Notes: generated by a model not told the origin, from the sequence alone. Counted from the stretch's first letter, positions 1 to 8,556 are shown. The stretch: 64,000 nt of DNA from Natrinema salaciae (GCF_900110865.1 NZ_FOFD01000007.1:124001-188000), one strand, 5' to 3'. Numbers and translations are program-made.

Positions 1-130
1 GGTCCTGGCCGTCGCCGGCTCCGGACAAGCGGTCGTCGCCGTCGGGGCGACCGTCGGCCTCCTCGCGTCCGTCGTGGGCTACTACTTCGGTCGCGATCTG
101 CGCGACGGGCTCTCGAGGGACGTCGACTGA
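1..130 (+). CDS. C-terminal end of a membrane protein (5' part outside window)
   Basis: The frame is open from the window edge and ends with TGA at 128-130. The visible 42 residues hold a hydrophobic Val/Ala/Gly-rich segment followed by a short charged tail (GRDLRDGLSRDVD). That pattern is what the end of an integral membrane protein looks like, with one last membrane helix and a cytoplasmic tail. The family cannot be named from so little sequence. The stop lies one base from the stop of the convergent regulator at 132. Confidence 0.6.
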   Translation, partial: VLAVAGSGQAVVAVGATVGLLASVVGYYFGRDLRDGLSRDVD

Positions 131-131
131 G

Positions 132-791
132 CTACCCGTTCGTCGTCAACTCCCAGCCGCGTTTGGTTCGGCGAACGACCCCGTTGTCGGCCATCACCTC
201 GAGCAACTCGGCGACGACCTCGTGGGGGGCGTCGATGTCCTCGCTGAGTTCGCCGACCGATTTCGGCTCCGAGCGGACGCTCGCGAGCAGGTCGGCGTAG
301 ATTCGACTCTCCGGACCGGCGCCGACCGACTCGGAGATGCTATCGAGCACGTCGTGGAGCCGGCCCTGTACCCACCGCTGTGCCAGCGAGAGCTCGTTCT
401 CGAGTTGTTCGAGGTCTTCCAGGGCGGCGAGGAGTTCGTCGAGGTCGTCGGTGTCGTCCCAGGAGACGTCGAAGGAGAGGTGACGACACGTCGTGATGTC
501 GAAACTGTTGTTCGACGGATACGCACTCTTGCTCGCGAAGCCATACGGCGAGACGTTTACCTCGAGCCGAACGTTCCGAGCGATGTGAAAGTACTTCCGT
601 CGTTGATCGTCGACCCGGCTCTCGATCAGCCCGGCCTCCTCGAGTTTCCGTAGGTGTTCGATAACCGCTTTGGGACTCACACCGATATACTCCGAGATTT
701 CCGTCACATAACAGGGCTTGCGGGCGAGCAACCGGAGGATCCGCCTCCGGTTTTCGTTCCCGAGTAAATCCAACAACGCGGCGGAGTCCAT
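132..791 (-). CDS. ArsR-like winged-helix transcriptional regulator
   Basis: A 219-residue protein. Residues 1-75 form a winged helix-turn-helix of ArsR/MarR type, with the start LLGNENRRRILRLL, a recognition region (TEISEYIGVSPKAVIEHLRKL) and a wing (DDQRRKYFHI). The middle, about residues 110-150, is a Leu/Glu-rich helical stretch that may dimerise. The C-terminus has a second helix-turn-helix-like part (SVGELSEDIDAPHEVVAELL). There is no obvious metal-binding cysteine cluster, so an effector cannot be guessed. It is a single transcription unit, convergent with the partial gene before it. The fold assignment is firm and the target unknown. Confidence 0.85.
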   Translation of the reverse strand: MDSAALLDLLGNENRRRILRLLARKPCYVTEISEYIGVSPKAVIEHLRKLEEAGLIESRVDDQRRKYFHIARNVRLEVNVSPYGFASKSAYPSNNSFDITTCRHLSFDVSWDDTDDLDELLAALEDLEQLENELSLAQRWVQGRLHDVLDSISESVGAGPESRIYADLLASVRSEPKSVGELSEDIDAPHEVVAELLEVMADNGVVRRTKRGWELTTNG

Positions 792-860
792 CGTGGGAGG
801 GTTAGTGATCGCCGCTGAAAAGCGTGTCTGCTCGCCGGACTCGCGGTGCCGGCCGCGACC

Positions 861-1658
861 CTAGCTGCCGGTGGCGTCCGCGCCGCCGGTCTCGGTTCCC
901 GCTCCGGCGGCCGATCCGCCGTTCGGTTTCTCCGCTGGCTGCCCGGGATCGTCAGGTGCCCCCCCTGCGGACCGCTCGGGAGTCCCCTTGTCCGCGGGCC
1001 CGCCGCTCCCGTCGTCGCTACCGTTTCCCGGACCGGGCTCGGTGGGCGGACCGCGGTCGTCCGGTGGTCCCGCGCCGTGACCGGGCGGAGTATCGGCCTC
1101 GGCCAGGCCGCGAGCGACCGCCGCAGTGCCGGGGCCGGCCTCCGCGGAGGCGTTTTGCCGCATCGTCGCCGCGTTCCCGCGGAGGGCCGCGAGCCGATCC
1201 TCGCCGACGCCGACCTCGGCGGCGCGGCGTTCGGCCCGTTCGATCGATCGCTCCAGGCTCGCGATTTCGACCGTCAGCGTCGCCATTCGCGACTGATAGG
1301 CCCCCCGAGAGAGCGCGCCCCGTTGTGCACGGAGCTCGTCGCGCTCGGCCTCGAGCCGAGACACCTGCTCCGCGAGTCGCGTTGCTCGGTCGCTGACGAT
1401 CTCCTCCCGGCTCTCGTTGTCGGCGGACTCGTATGCTGCCTCGAACATGCCGGACTCGACCGTGTTCTTCGTGTCGGCCGCGTTCGCCTGCATCAACGTT
1501 CCGACTGACGCGTTCGTCGTTTCGGCGTCGGACTGATCGGACTGACCGGTCTGGGCCCCGGTCAACGGGCTCACCACGGTACCGCTCGCGAGCGGCGCGA
1601 CCGTGAGCCCGACGACGGCGAGCACCACGAGGAGGGCGACCGACCGAGTGGTAGTCAT
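861..1658 (-). CDS. Secreted coiled-coil protein with Gly/Pro-rich tail, function unknown
   Basis: A 265-residue protein with a Sec-type signal peptide (about residues 1-27, hydrophobic core SVALLVVLAVVGLTVAPLA). Residues 95-150 are a Glu/Arg/Leu-rich coiled coil (EQVSRLEAERDELRAQ, IASLERSIERAERR). From about residue 185 to the end it is a low-complexity Gly/Pro/Asp/Ser tail. A TATA-like T/A-rich stretch lies around 1683-1692, about 27 bases before the start, so the message is probably leaderless. It is likely exported and extended, perhaps surface associated. I do not recognise a named family with certainty. Confidence 0.75.
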   Translation of the reverse strand: MTTTRSVALLVVLAVVGLTVAPLASGTVVSPLTGAQTGQSDQSDAETTNASVGTLMQANAADTKNTVESGMFEAAYESADNESREEIVSDRATRLAEQVSRLEAERDELRAQRGALSRGAYQSRMATLTVEIASLERSIERAERRAAEVGVGEDRLAALRGNAATMRQNASAEAGPGTAAVARGLAEADTPPGHGAGPPDDRGPPTEPGPGNGSDDGSGGPADKGTPERSAGGAPDDPGQPAEKPNGGSAAGAGTETGGADATGS

Positions 1659-2056
1659 TACGGTACCCGTCGGACGAATTTACTAAAAAGACGGACCTTC
1701 GTTCGAACCGTTTACTCCGTTCTATCGACGTCCGAGATCCGTTTTGAGCGTTCAAGACGGCCGCAGTTCCCGCGACCGGTCCAGTCCCACGAGAACGATC
1801 CGTCCGCATCGTACGCCCCACTTTCGAACCGGTCATTCGGGTCGTCCTCTCGAACCCGCCGCTCACGTGCGACGGGGCTTCGGGGGGCCAACGGGTGTCC
1901 GACCGGAAACGGTATTCGACTGCTAACTCGTTCCACGACAGTCACGGATGCGTTCGATCCGCGGACGTCCGACGGGCCGGAAACTGGTCTGATAGCACGA
2001 CGGTTTAAATATATCCGGAAACAGTTATGTCGGTTCGTCCCTTGGTACTAGTTAGC
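1659..2056. other. Intergenic region with divergent promoters
   Basis: No gene is supported here. A 77-codon minus-strand frame at 1712-1945 exists but has no recognisable domain and no promoter. The two ends carry promoters: a T/A-rich stretch near 1683-1692 serves the minus-strand gene at 1658, and a TATA box (TTTAAATATA, 2004-2013) serves the plus-strand gene at 2057. Confidence 0.6.
2004..2013 (+). promoter_or_regulatory. TATA box for the gene at 2057
   Basis: TTTAAATATA is a strong archaeal TATA element. With the usual spacing of about 25 bases, transcription would start near 2035. That is downstream of the ATG at 2027 and argues that the true start codon is the ATG at 2057. Confidence 0.65.
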
Positions 2057-2452
2057 ATGTTCGAGGTGTTTTCGCGAAGCTATTATCTCGGACGTCTCTA
2101 CGTGACCCCTGTCGACGGGGACCACGCCCTCATGCACAGCGAGCAACACGAACAGATCAACGAGGAGGTGTACGCGACCGGCGACGGGCTCGAGCGACTC
2201 GATACCCCGCTGGTGATGAAACTCGAGTCCACGCACTTCCCGGTTCACGGGTCGGCCGACGTCCCGACGAACACGCTCGCGATTCCGGAGTCGATGCTCG
2301 CGGGAACCGGCGTGCGGAATCCACCCTCGCTCCGGGAGGTATTCCTCGCCCGGCGGGAGCGGGCCCGACAGTTGCTCTCGTTCACCGGCGGCTGGCGGGA
2401 CCCCGACGGCGTCGACCCGGCCGACGACGATCTGCCGAGTGCCGGAATCTAG
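2057..2452 (+). CDS. Haloarchaeal DUF5802-type protein
   Basis: A 131-residue protein starting MFEVFSRSYYLGRLYV, which matches my memory of the conserved haloarchaeal DUF5802 family. It has no signal peptide or membrane segment. The body is acidic and contains a conserved-looking LGRLYVTPVDGDHALM strand region and a helical LREVFLARRERARQLL segment. The start at 2057 is preferred over 2027 because the TATA box at 2004-2013 places the transcript start between the two. It is followed after 29 bases by the Vms1-like gene on the same strand, so the two may be cotranscribed. Its function is unknown. Confidence 0.8.
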   Translation: MFEVFSRSYYLGRLYVTPVDGDHALMHSEQHEQINEEVYATGDGLERLDTPLVMKLESTHFPVHGSADVPTNTLAIPESMLAGTGVRNPPSLREVFLARRERARQLLSFTGGWRDPDGVDPADDDLPSAGI

Positions 2453-2481
2453 AAGTAGGCTCGCTTCCCGCTTTCGGCCGG

Positions 2482-3414
2482 ATGCTCGACGAGTTGCTCG
2501 GCCGCGCATCGCTCAAGGACCGAATCGACGAACTCGAGGAGGAAAACGAGCGGTTGCGGAGCCGCTACGAGGCCGAATCCGATCGCCGGGCCGAGGCCGC
2601 CACCGCGAGACAGGACGCCGAGGAGCGGGTCAACCGGCTCGAGGACCGGATCGCCCAGCTCGAGGGCGAACTCGAGCGGACGAGTGAGGACGAGACCGGA
2701 CTCAGCGTCCGTCACCGCCACCAGCTGCGGGGCGGGCGGCTCGAGGCAGTGCTCGATCGGCTGGAATCGTTCCGGACGGGAGCGGAGGGGGCGCTGACCG
2801 TCGGCGTGAGCGACGGCGGACTCTCCGACCCCGTCCGCGCGGACCTCGAGCCCGTCCTCGGCGATCGCGTCGCGCTCGTCGACGACGCTGCGCCCTGTCT
2901 GTGCTGTGTCGACGACGAGGGCCTGCTCGCGGTGACGCTGGACCCACCGCTCGTTCCCGACCGGGAAGCGACCTGGCGGGATCGGTTCGCGCTCGAGCGC
3001 GAGTGGTTCCTCCCGACCGGCCGGCACGCGGTCGCACTGATCCGGACGGATCTGTTCGCGCTCGGCACTTACGAGGGCGACGAGCGCGTCGACTACCGCG
3101 GCTTCGAGAGCGACGTCAAGGGCAGCCACTCGAAGGGTGGCTTCTCCCAGGCCCGGTTCGAGCGGATCCGCGACGGGCAGATCGACGACCACCTCGAGCG
3201 CTGTCGAGACGCCCTCGCCGCGTACGAACGCGGCGGGGAGAACGCCGACGTGGCGCTCTTCCTCGCGGGTCAACGCGGCGTCGTCGACGCGCTCGTCGAC
3301 GAATCGGCGCTCGAGCCGGCCGCGACGGCCGCCGTCGACGCGACCGGCGATCCGGAACCGGCGCTCGAAGACGCCGTTCGATCGTTCTGGACGACCGAGT
3401 TACGAGTGCTGTAG
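2482..3414 (+). CDS. Vms1/Ankzf1-like (VLRF1 type) peptidyl-tRNA hydrolase
   Basis: A 310-residue protein. Residues 1-70 form a coiled coil (KDRIDELEEENERLRSR, VNRLEDRIAQLEGEL). The rest resembles the release-factor-like domain of Vms1/ANKZF1. The key loop is at residues 214-225 (GSHSKGGFSQAR): a Gly-Gly pair with the Gln three residues further on (GGFSQ, 219-223), followed by a basic helix. This aligns with the GGQ loop of eRF1 and the GxxQ loop of Vms1. Family members cleave peptidyl-tRNA on stalled large ribosomal subunits, so a ribosome rescue role is inferred. The protein is cytoplasmic. The stop-to-next-gene interval is short and the next gene is convergent. Confidence 0.75.
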   Translation: MLDELLGRASLKDRIDELEEENERLRSRYEAESDRRAEAATARQDAEERVNRLEDRIAQLEGELERTSEDETGLSVRHRHQLRGGRLEAVLDRLESFRTGAEGALTVGVSDGGLSDPVRADLEPVLGDRVALVDDAAPCLCCVDDEGLLAVTLDPPLVPDREATWRDRFALEREWFLPTGRHAVALIRTDLFALGTYEGDERVDYRGFESDVKGSHSKGGFSQARFERIRDGQIDDHLERCRDALAAYERGGENADVALFLAGQRGVVDALVDESALEPAATAAVDATGDPEPALEDAVRSFWTTELRVL

Positions 3415-3429
3415 AACGGATCGACGGTG

Positions 3430-3624
3430 TCAGTAGCCGCCCCCGTTCTCGAAGCAGCGACCGCACCGGTTCGCGCCGGTGTCGGTGACCGCCCGCTCGA
3501 CGGGAATCAGTCGGAGGTGCTCGTGTGCGACGTGGGACGTCGCTCCGCAGGTCGTCTGAAAGTCGGACCGGCCGGATTCGTACTTGTGGATCTTGTTCGT
3601 CGTCTCGTTCAGAACGCCATTCAT
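3430..3624 (-). CDS. Small conserved haloarchaeal protein, possible zinc binder
   Basis: A 64-residue protein starting MNGVLNETTNKIHKYE and ending with a CGRCFENGGGY tail. One Cys at about residue 26, two His residues (SHVAHEH) and the C-terminal CxxC could coordinate zinc. The ATG at 3624 is chosen because a TATA-like stretch lies about 25 bases upstream; the longer open frame to 3720 adds residues with no haloarchaeal composition. Similar small proteins are conserved in halophiles as far as I recall, but no function is established. It is convergent with the Vms1-like gene. Confidence 0.65.
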   Translation of the reverse strand: MNGVLNETTNKIHKYESGRSDFQTTCGATSHVAHEHLRLIPVERAVTDTGANRCGRCFENGGGY

Positions 3625-4046
3625 GCTACTCGTTATCATTGTCCGTGCACATAAGCGCATCGTCCGTTTTTCCGCGCGTGTTGGGCCGAATCCCCACCGT
3701 TTCGGCGATCGAACGATCAACTGTTCGATGAGAAACGACCGGCGGAATGAAACAGACTGTTACCGGTCTCGAAACGGTACGGTGCCGGCGGGTCATTCGC
3801 GCTCACGGAAACGGTTTCGAGACGGGTTCCGCTCCGAACGGCGAACAGTCAATCGAGCACGTCCGACTTCGAAACCGTCACGTGCGAGCAGTGTGGTGGC
3901 GATTTCGGCGCGTAGCCGGACGCCAACGCGGCCGAGCGCGGGGTCTGCAGTCCCCCTGCGCCCTCGAGGCGAACTGCGCCGCGGTCGGCTTTCTCGCATC
4001 GACGGGGACCGATCGAGCCGTCACTCGTCGCGACTCGCCGACGGCA
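3625..4046. other. Intergenic region holding a zinc-finger gene remnant
   Basis: No intact gene is seen. The stretch 3853-3990 holds a broken zinc-finger coding trace, listed separately. The rest, including AT-richer sequence around 3600-3720, shows nothing further that can be supported. Confidence 0.5.
3853..3990 (+). pseudogene. Remnant of a small CxxC zinc-finger protein
   Basis: Read from 3853, the frame gives SSTSDFETVTCEQCGGDFGA, then TAG at 3913-3915, then PDANAAERGVCSPP. The next codons give PCALEANC only after a frame change near 3957. Together this resembles a haloarchaeal small zinc finger with the pattern CxxCG...ANAAERGVCSxxCA. No in-frame ATG precedes it. One nonsense codon, one frameshift and no start suggest a decayed gene. 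It could also be a chance resemblance, since the match is short. Confidence 0.4.
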
Positions 4047-4472
4047 TCACGTCCCCCACGTCCATCGCGCGTCGAGCACGTACCGATAGACGCCGCTGAT
4101 CGCGATGGCGAACCCGTTGGCGACCAGATACGAGACGTTCACCACCTCCACGAAGGCGAAGAGGACGGCGATCTGGATCGGGATCGCCGTTCCCCGGACG
4201 ACGTTCGTCTTGAGCAATCCGACGAGGTACTCGCCGGTGCCGGTGTTCCGATGCGCCCGAAACGTCCACGCGTTGTTGAGCACGTACGAGAGGACGATCG
4301 TACACTCGATGGCCAGCAGCGCACCCAGCAGGTAATGCAGTCCGGCGTTGTCGACGAACGCCCACAGCAGGACGATCTGGACCCCGGCCGCGACGATTCC
4401 GACGGCGACGAACCGCCGTAACTGGGGCGCGAACGGACCGTCGACCAGACTGCGGAGGAACGATCGGATCAT
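4047..4472 (-). CDS. GtrA-family membrane protein
   Basis: A 141-residue protein with four predicted transmembrane helices and GtrA hallmarks: FVAVGIVAAGVQIVLLWAFV in helix 1, YVLNNAWTFR after helix 2 and YRYVLDARWTW at the C-terminus. GtrA proteins are thought to move polyprenyl-linked sugars across the membrane for glycosylation of surface polymers. It starts directly after the stop of the sulfatase-like gene (4473), with no spacer, so the two are one operon. The pairing suggests a shared role in cell-surface glycan or lipid-linked sugar handling. That role is inference. Confidence 0.85.
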   Translation of the reverse strand: MIRSFLRSLVDGPFAPQLRRFVAVGIVAAGVQIVLLWAFVDNAGLHYLLGALLAIECTIVLSYVLNNAWTFRAHRNTGTGEYLVGLLKTNVVRGTAIPIQIAVLFAFVEVVNVSYLVANGFAIAISGVYRYVLDARWTWGT

Positions 4473-5915
4473 CTATCGATAGCCGAGCGCCGATAATCGT
4501 GCCTCGAGATCCTCACCGACGTCCTCGTCATCCTCGTCGTCGGACGTCTCGGAACCCCCGTCGCGAATCGCGCTCGCGTGGTCCGCGACGATCGGCGCGA
4601 GCGATTCGATCACGTCCCGCTGCTCGGGCGACGGGTCCGTCGCGAGGTTCGTCTGCTGGGTGGGATCGTCGGGCCGGTAGTACAGTTCGCGCTCGTCCGT
4701 CGCCGCGTTTTCGAGGTAGGTCCAGTCTCGGGTCCGGGCGCTGACGATGAGGGTCCCGTCGGCAGGCGATCGGGGAATCGGCTGGGTCGTCACCGCGCCG
4801 TCTCGGACGGTGACCGAGACGACCGGCCGGTCGGCCGGGGACTCGTCGCCGACGACGCTCGGAACGAGCGTCTCGCCGGTCCACGCCGACGGGGCGTCGA
4901 CGTCCAGCAAGTCGGTCACCGTCGGCGGGATCGCGTCGAGGCCGACTTGTCCGCTCACCCGACCGCCCTCGGAGCCCGGAACGTCGACGACGAGCGGGAC
5001 CCGGATCAGTTCGTCGTACAGCTTCGGATAGTGCGCGAGGTGGCCGTGTTCCTGAAACTCCTCGCCGTGGTCCCCCGCCAGCACGACGGCCGTCTCGTCC
5101 GCAAGGTCGTTCGTCGAGAGCGTCTCGAGGAGTCGACCGATGCTCGCGTCGACTTGCCGGACCGACGCCTGATAGAGCGTTCGGAGGTCCGCCAGAGTTC
5201 GATCGCTGACGTCTCGACCCAGTCCGGTTCGGGTGTGAGCGAGCAGCATTCTGTGCGTGCCCACCCGAGTGTCCGAGACCTCGCGGATGTACCGCGGTGC
5301 GGGAGCGTACGGCGTGTGGGCGTCCATGTAGTGGACCCAGAGGAAAAACGGCGACGACGTCTCTTCGACGAACGAACGCGCGGCGTGTTCGACGTCGAAC
5401 AGCCGCGACGTGTCCAGAAACGGCCGATCGTCGGTTTCTCCGCGAAGCCACGAGCCGACGCGGCGGACCGGCGAGGCGGCCAACTGGAGCCAGGCTTCGA
5501 CGGTCGGATGGGTCGCGAGATACCGACTGTACACGCTGGACCCGACGGTCGCGACGAAGGAGTCGAACTCGTCGAAGCCGTCGTCGTATCCCCAGTGGGT
5601 CGTGAGAAAGCCGTTGGCAGCGTTGAAGCCGCCGGTCGAGACGTCCGCGTCGGACACCGTCTCGGCGAGCGTCGGCGACTCCTCGACGCCGATTCGGCCG
5701 GTATCGGTGAAGACGGGACGCGAAGACAGGATCGACGGAAACGAAAACGGCGTCCAGTTTCCGGTCGCGAAGGCCCGCTCGAAGACGGTCCCGCGGTCGG
5801 CGAGGGAATCGATCACCGGCGTCTGCCGGTCGGCGTCGTAGGGGGCGACCGCGTCCGCCCGCAGCGAGTCGACGGTGACGAGTACGACGTTCGAAACGGC
5901 GGTGTCATGTCCCAT
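4473..5915 (-). CDS. Sulfatase-like hydrolase/transferase
   Basis: A 480-residue protein of the alkaline phosphatase/sulfatase superfamily. Visible motifs are the N-terminal metal site NVVLVTVDSLRAD (residues 9-21), a nucleophile region at about residues 54-66 (TPFSFPSILSSRP), FLWVHYMDAHTPYAP with the conserved Asp/His, and VVLAGDHGEEFQEHGH with the second metal site. The nucleophile region has S-x-P-S where classical sulfatases have C/S-x-P-x-R, so the substrate may not be a sulfate ester. There is no clear signal peptide. The C-terminus is acidic (SDDEDDEDVGEDLE). It is operonic with the GtrA gene downstream, which suggests modification of surface glycans. Confidence 0.85.
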   Translation of the reverse strand: MGHDTAVSNVVLVTVDSLRADAVAPYDADRQTPVIDSLADRGTVFERAFATGNWTPFSFPSILSSRPVFTDTGRIGVEESPTLAETVSDADVSTGGFNAANGFLTTHWGYDDGFDEFDSFVATVGSSVYSRYLATHPTVEAWLQLAASPVRRVGSWLRGETDDRPFLDTSRLFDVEHAARSFVEETSSPFFLWVHYMDAHTPYAPAPRYIREVSDTRVGTHRMLLAHTRTGLGRDVSDRTLADLRTLYQASVRQVDASIGRLLETLSTNDLADETAVVLAGDHGEEFQEHGHLAHYPKLYDELIRVPLVVDVPGSEGGRVSGQVGLDAIPPTVTDLLDVDAPSAWTGETLVPSVVGDESPADRPVVSVTVRDGAVTTQPIPRSPADGTLIVSARTRDWTYLENAATDERELYYRPDDPTQQTNLATDPSPEQRDVIESLAPIVADHASAIRDGGSETSDDEDDEDVGEDLEARLSALGYR

Positions 5916-6383
5916 ATCCTTCGTGCTCCCTCACGGGGTAGTTTCGCGCCAGCGTGATCGGTCGGTCCCACCCGGAACCGACGGAAGCGTCGAGTAACGG
6001 CCCGACACTGCCCCGCTCGAATCGGGAGGACACCGTGTTGCAACCGAATCGGGGAGTTATCGGAATGAGCGTTTCGGTATCGACGAGATAATAAAAATGT
6101 GTTGATATAAATCTCTTTCGAATAGTATTCTCTCGAATTAAGATAAGTCCGATCCGAGAGTACGTATCGGCACGGTCGGAACCGAGACGCAGATATCACC
6201 GGTACGGAGCACCGATCGGGGGTGATAGCTCGCACGAGTACGGGCTTCGAAAGGCGAGCGCTCACGGGCGGCCGCCCGCGGTATTCTCTCCGTCGGCGAC
6301 CGTCATGTTCGTCGAACTGTCGATCTCCCATCATACAAGTTCCGTGTCTGTATCGTTAAGTCATCCCTCGTCTATGTCCGGGT
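5916..6383. other. Intergenic region between divergent operons
   Basis: No gene is supported. A distinctly AT-rich stretch lies at about 6080-6150 and includes TATA-like sequence on both strands. The plus-strand gene at 6384 has a weak TATA-like element (TATCGTTAAG, about 6351-6360), consistent with a leaderless start. Confidence 0.5.
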
Positions 6384-7403
6384 ATGCGCGTCGCGATTCT
6401 CGCCCACGAGAAGTTTCCCGATCGAGCCAAGACCGCCCTCGGTATCCTCCGATACGCCGACCACGATACCGTCGCCGTCCTCGATCGAGCGACCGCCGGC
6501 CAGCGCGTCGCAGACCACGTTCCCGACGTGCGGGACGCGCCCATCGTCGGCGAGATGGCCGACCTCGAGCCCGAGGCTGTCGACACGCTCCTGATCGGGA
6601 TCGCACCGATCGGCGGCGGCTTCGACGAGAGCTGGCGCGAAGACGTGCTGACGGCCCTCGAGTACGGCTGTGACGTCGTCTCCGGGCTGCACCACTTCCT
6701 CGCCGAGGACGAGGAGTTCGCCCGACTGGCGGCCGAACACGACTGCGAGATTCGCGACGTTCGGAACCCGCCGGCCGATCTCACGGTCGCCGACGGCGTC
6801 GCGGACGAGGTCGACGCCGAGGTGATCCTCACCGTCGGGACCGACTGCTCCGTCGGCAAGATGACGACGACGATGGAACTGGCTCGCGACGCCCGCGACG
6901 CCGGCCACGACGCGGCCGTGATCCCGACCGGACAGACGGGGATCATGATCGAAGGCTGGGGCAATCCGATCGACCGCGTCGTCAGCGACTTCACGGCCGG
7001 CGCGGTCGAGGAGATGATCCTCGAGAAAGGCGACGACCACGACTACCTGTTCGTGGAGGGGCAGGGCAGCATCGTCCACCCGGCGTACTCGCCGGTCTCC
7101 CTGGGGATCCTCCACGGGTCGATGGCGGACACGCTGGTGCTCTGTCACGAGGCCGGACGCGAGGCGATTCACGGCTACGAGTCGTTCTCCCTCCCGTCGA
7201 TTCCGACCTACGTCGACCTCTACGAGAGCGTCGCCGCACCGGTCGCGGCGACCGACGTCGTCGCCGGCGCGTTGAACACCGCCGGCCTCGAGGACGACGC
7301 CGACGCCCGAGACGCCGTCGACGACTACGCCGACGCGCTCGGCGCGCCCGCGACCGACGTGCTCCGCTTCGGAACCGACGCCCTGCTCGAGGAGCTGTGC
7401 TGA
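6384..7403 (+). CDS. dgcN: DUF1611 protein, DgcN-like D-glutamate N-acetyltransferase
   Basis: A 339-residue DUF1611 protein. Residues 1-120 form an N-terminal Rossmann-like part (VAILAHEKFPDRAKTALGIL, LLIGIAPIGGGF). A P-loop-like region, TVGTDCSVGKMTTTMEL, lies near residues 149-165. The late part has IEGWGNPIDRVVSDF and FVEGQGSIVHPAYSPVS, both typical of the family. In marine bacteria DgcN acetylates D-glutamate and DgcA converts the product to N-acetyl-L-glutamate. Here the next gene, one base after the stop, is an enolase-superfamily racemase of the matching type, which supports the same pathway. An exact substrate in this archaeon is inferred. Confidence 0.75.
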   Translation: MRVAILAHEKFPDRAKTALGILRYADHDTVAVLDRATAGQRVADHVPDVRDAPIVGEMADLEPEAVDTLLIGIAPIGGGFDESWREDVLTALEYGCDVVSGLHHFLAEDEEFARLAAEHDCEIRDVRNPPADLTVADGVADEVDAEVILTVGTDCSVGKMTTTMELARDARDAGHDAAVIPTGQTGIMIEGWGNPIDRVVSDFTAGAVEEMILEKGDDHDYLFVEGQGSIVHPAYSPVSLGILHGSMADTLVLCHEAGREAIHGYESFSLPSIPTYVDLYESVAAPVAATDVVAGALNTAGLEDDADARDAVDDYADALGAPATDVLRFGTDALLEELC

Positions 7404-7404
7404 G

Positions 7405-8457
7405 ATGAGCCTCGAAACGTCCGTCGAGCGGCGCTCGCTGCCGCTCGAGTACCCTTTCGGGATCGCTCGCGGGACGACGACCGAGCGCGACGTCGTGTTC
7501 GTCCGGGTCGAGGACGACGGGGGTACGACCGGCATCGGTGCCGCCGCCCCGTCGAGACACTACGGCGAGACCGCCGGGACCGTCGAGGCCGCCTTGCCGG
7601 CGCTGTGTTCGGTCGTCGAAACCGTCGGCGATCCCCACCGCCTCGAGCGGATCGAACGACGCATGCGCGAGACGGTCCGGCGGAACCCGTCGGCACGCGC
7701 CGCGGTGAGCATCGCCCTTCACGACCTCGTCGCGAAACGACTCGACGTGCCGCTCTATCGGTACTGGGGGCTCGACCCCTCGAAGACGCTCGCGACCTCG
7801 TACACGATCGGGCTCGACGACCGCGAGACGATGCGCGAGAAGACGGAGACGGCCCTCGAGAGGGGGTACGGGACACTGAAGGTCAAACTCGGCACCGACC
7901 GGGACCTCGAGATCGTCCGGACGATCCGGTCGGTCGCCCCCGACGTCGAGCTGTTCGTCGACGCGAACGAGGCGTGGACGCCCCGCGAGGCGGTCGGGAA
8001 GATCGAGCGGCTCGCCGAGTTCGACCTCGCGTTCGTCGAGCAGCCGGTCCCCGCGGAGGATCCCGAGGGACTGCAGTTCGTGTACGAGCGCTCGGCGCTG
8101 CCGATCGCCGCCGACGAGTCCTGCGTGACGCTCGCGGACGTCCCGCGGATCGCGGACCGGTGTGACATCGCGAACCTGAAGCTGATGAAGTGCGGCGGGT
8201 TGCGGGAAGCGAAACGGATGATCGCCACCGCTCGCGCACACGGTCTCGAGGTGATGTGCGGCTGTATGACCGAATCGAACGCCTCGATCGCGGCGGCCTG
8301 TCACCTCGCGCCGCTGCTCGACTACGCCGACCTCGACGGCTCGCTGCTGCTGGCCGACGATCCGGCCGACGGCGTCCCGATGCCCGACGGTCGGATCGAC
8401 CTCGCCGGCCTCGATCGGCCGGGGACGGGTGCCGTTCTCGAGTCCGCGTTCGACTGA
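7405..8457 (+). CDS. dgcA: Enolase-superfamily epimerase, DgcA-like
   Basis: A 350-residue mandelate racemase/muconate lactonizing enzyme-type protein. The catalytic lysine motif TLKVKLG lies near residues 157-163. Metal ligands follow in order: VDANEAW (Asp), FVEQPV (Glu) and IAADESC (Asp). A second lysine motif, LKLMKCGG, comes near residue 260. This KxK...D...E...D...K order is that of dipeptide epimerases and of DgcA, the N-acetyl-D/L-glutamate racemase. It starts one base after the DUF1611 gene, so the pair is translationally linked. A dipeptide (L-Ala-D/L-Glu) epimerase is the main alternative. The context favours N-acyl-glutamate. Confidence 0.8.
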   Translation: MSLETSVERRSLPLEYPFGIARGTTTERDVVFVRVEDDGGTTGIGAAAPSRHYGETAGTVEAALPALCSVVETVGDPHRLERIERRMRETVRRNPSARAAVSIALHDLVAKRLDVPLYRYWGLDPSKTLATSYTIGLDDRETMREKTETALERGYGTLKVKLGTDRDLEIVRTIRSVAPDVELFVDANEAWTPREAVGKIERLAEFDLAFVEQPVPAEDPEGLQFVYERSALPIAADESCVTLADVPRIADRCDIANLKLMKCGGLREAKRMIATARAHGLEVMCGCMTESNASIAAACHLAPLLDYADLDGSLLLADDPADGVPMPDGRIDLAGLDRPGTGAVLESAFD

Positions 8458-8556
8458 CGGGGCGGGGCGGCCGATCCCCGCCGTTCTTCCGGGGGAGACA
8501 GTCACTCCGGCCCGCAACTGGGTTTCATATCGGTCGTCGGTGTGGAACGCGTTGGT

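Noticed and set aside
1712-1945. 77-codon minus-strand open frame
   Set aside because: No domain or promoter support. The composition is partly haloarchaeal but not enough to claim a gene.
2027-2056. Upstream start for the DUF5802-type gene
   Set aside because: The TATA box at 2004-2013 puts the transcript start after this codon, and the added residues are not conserved in the family as I recall it.
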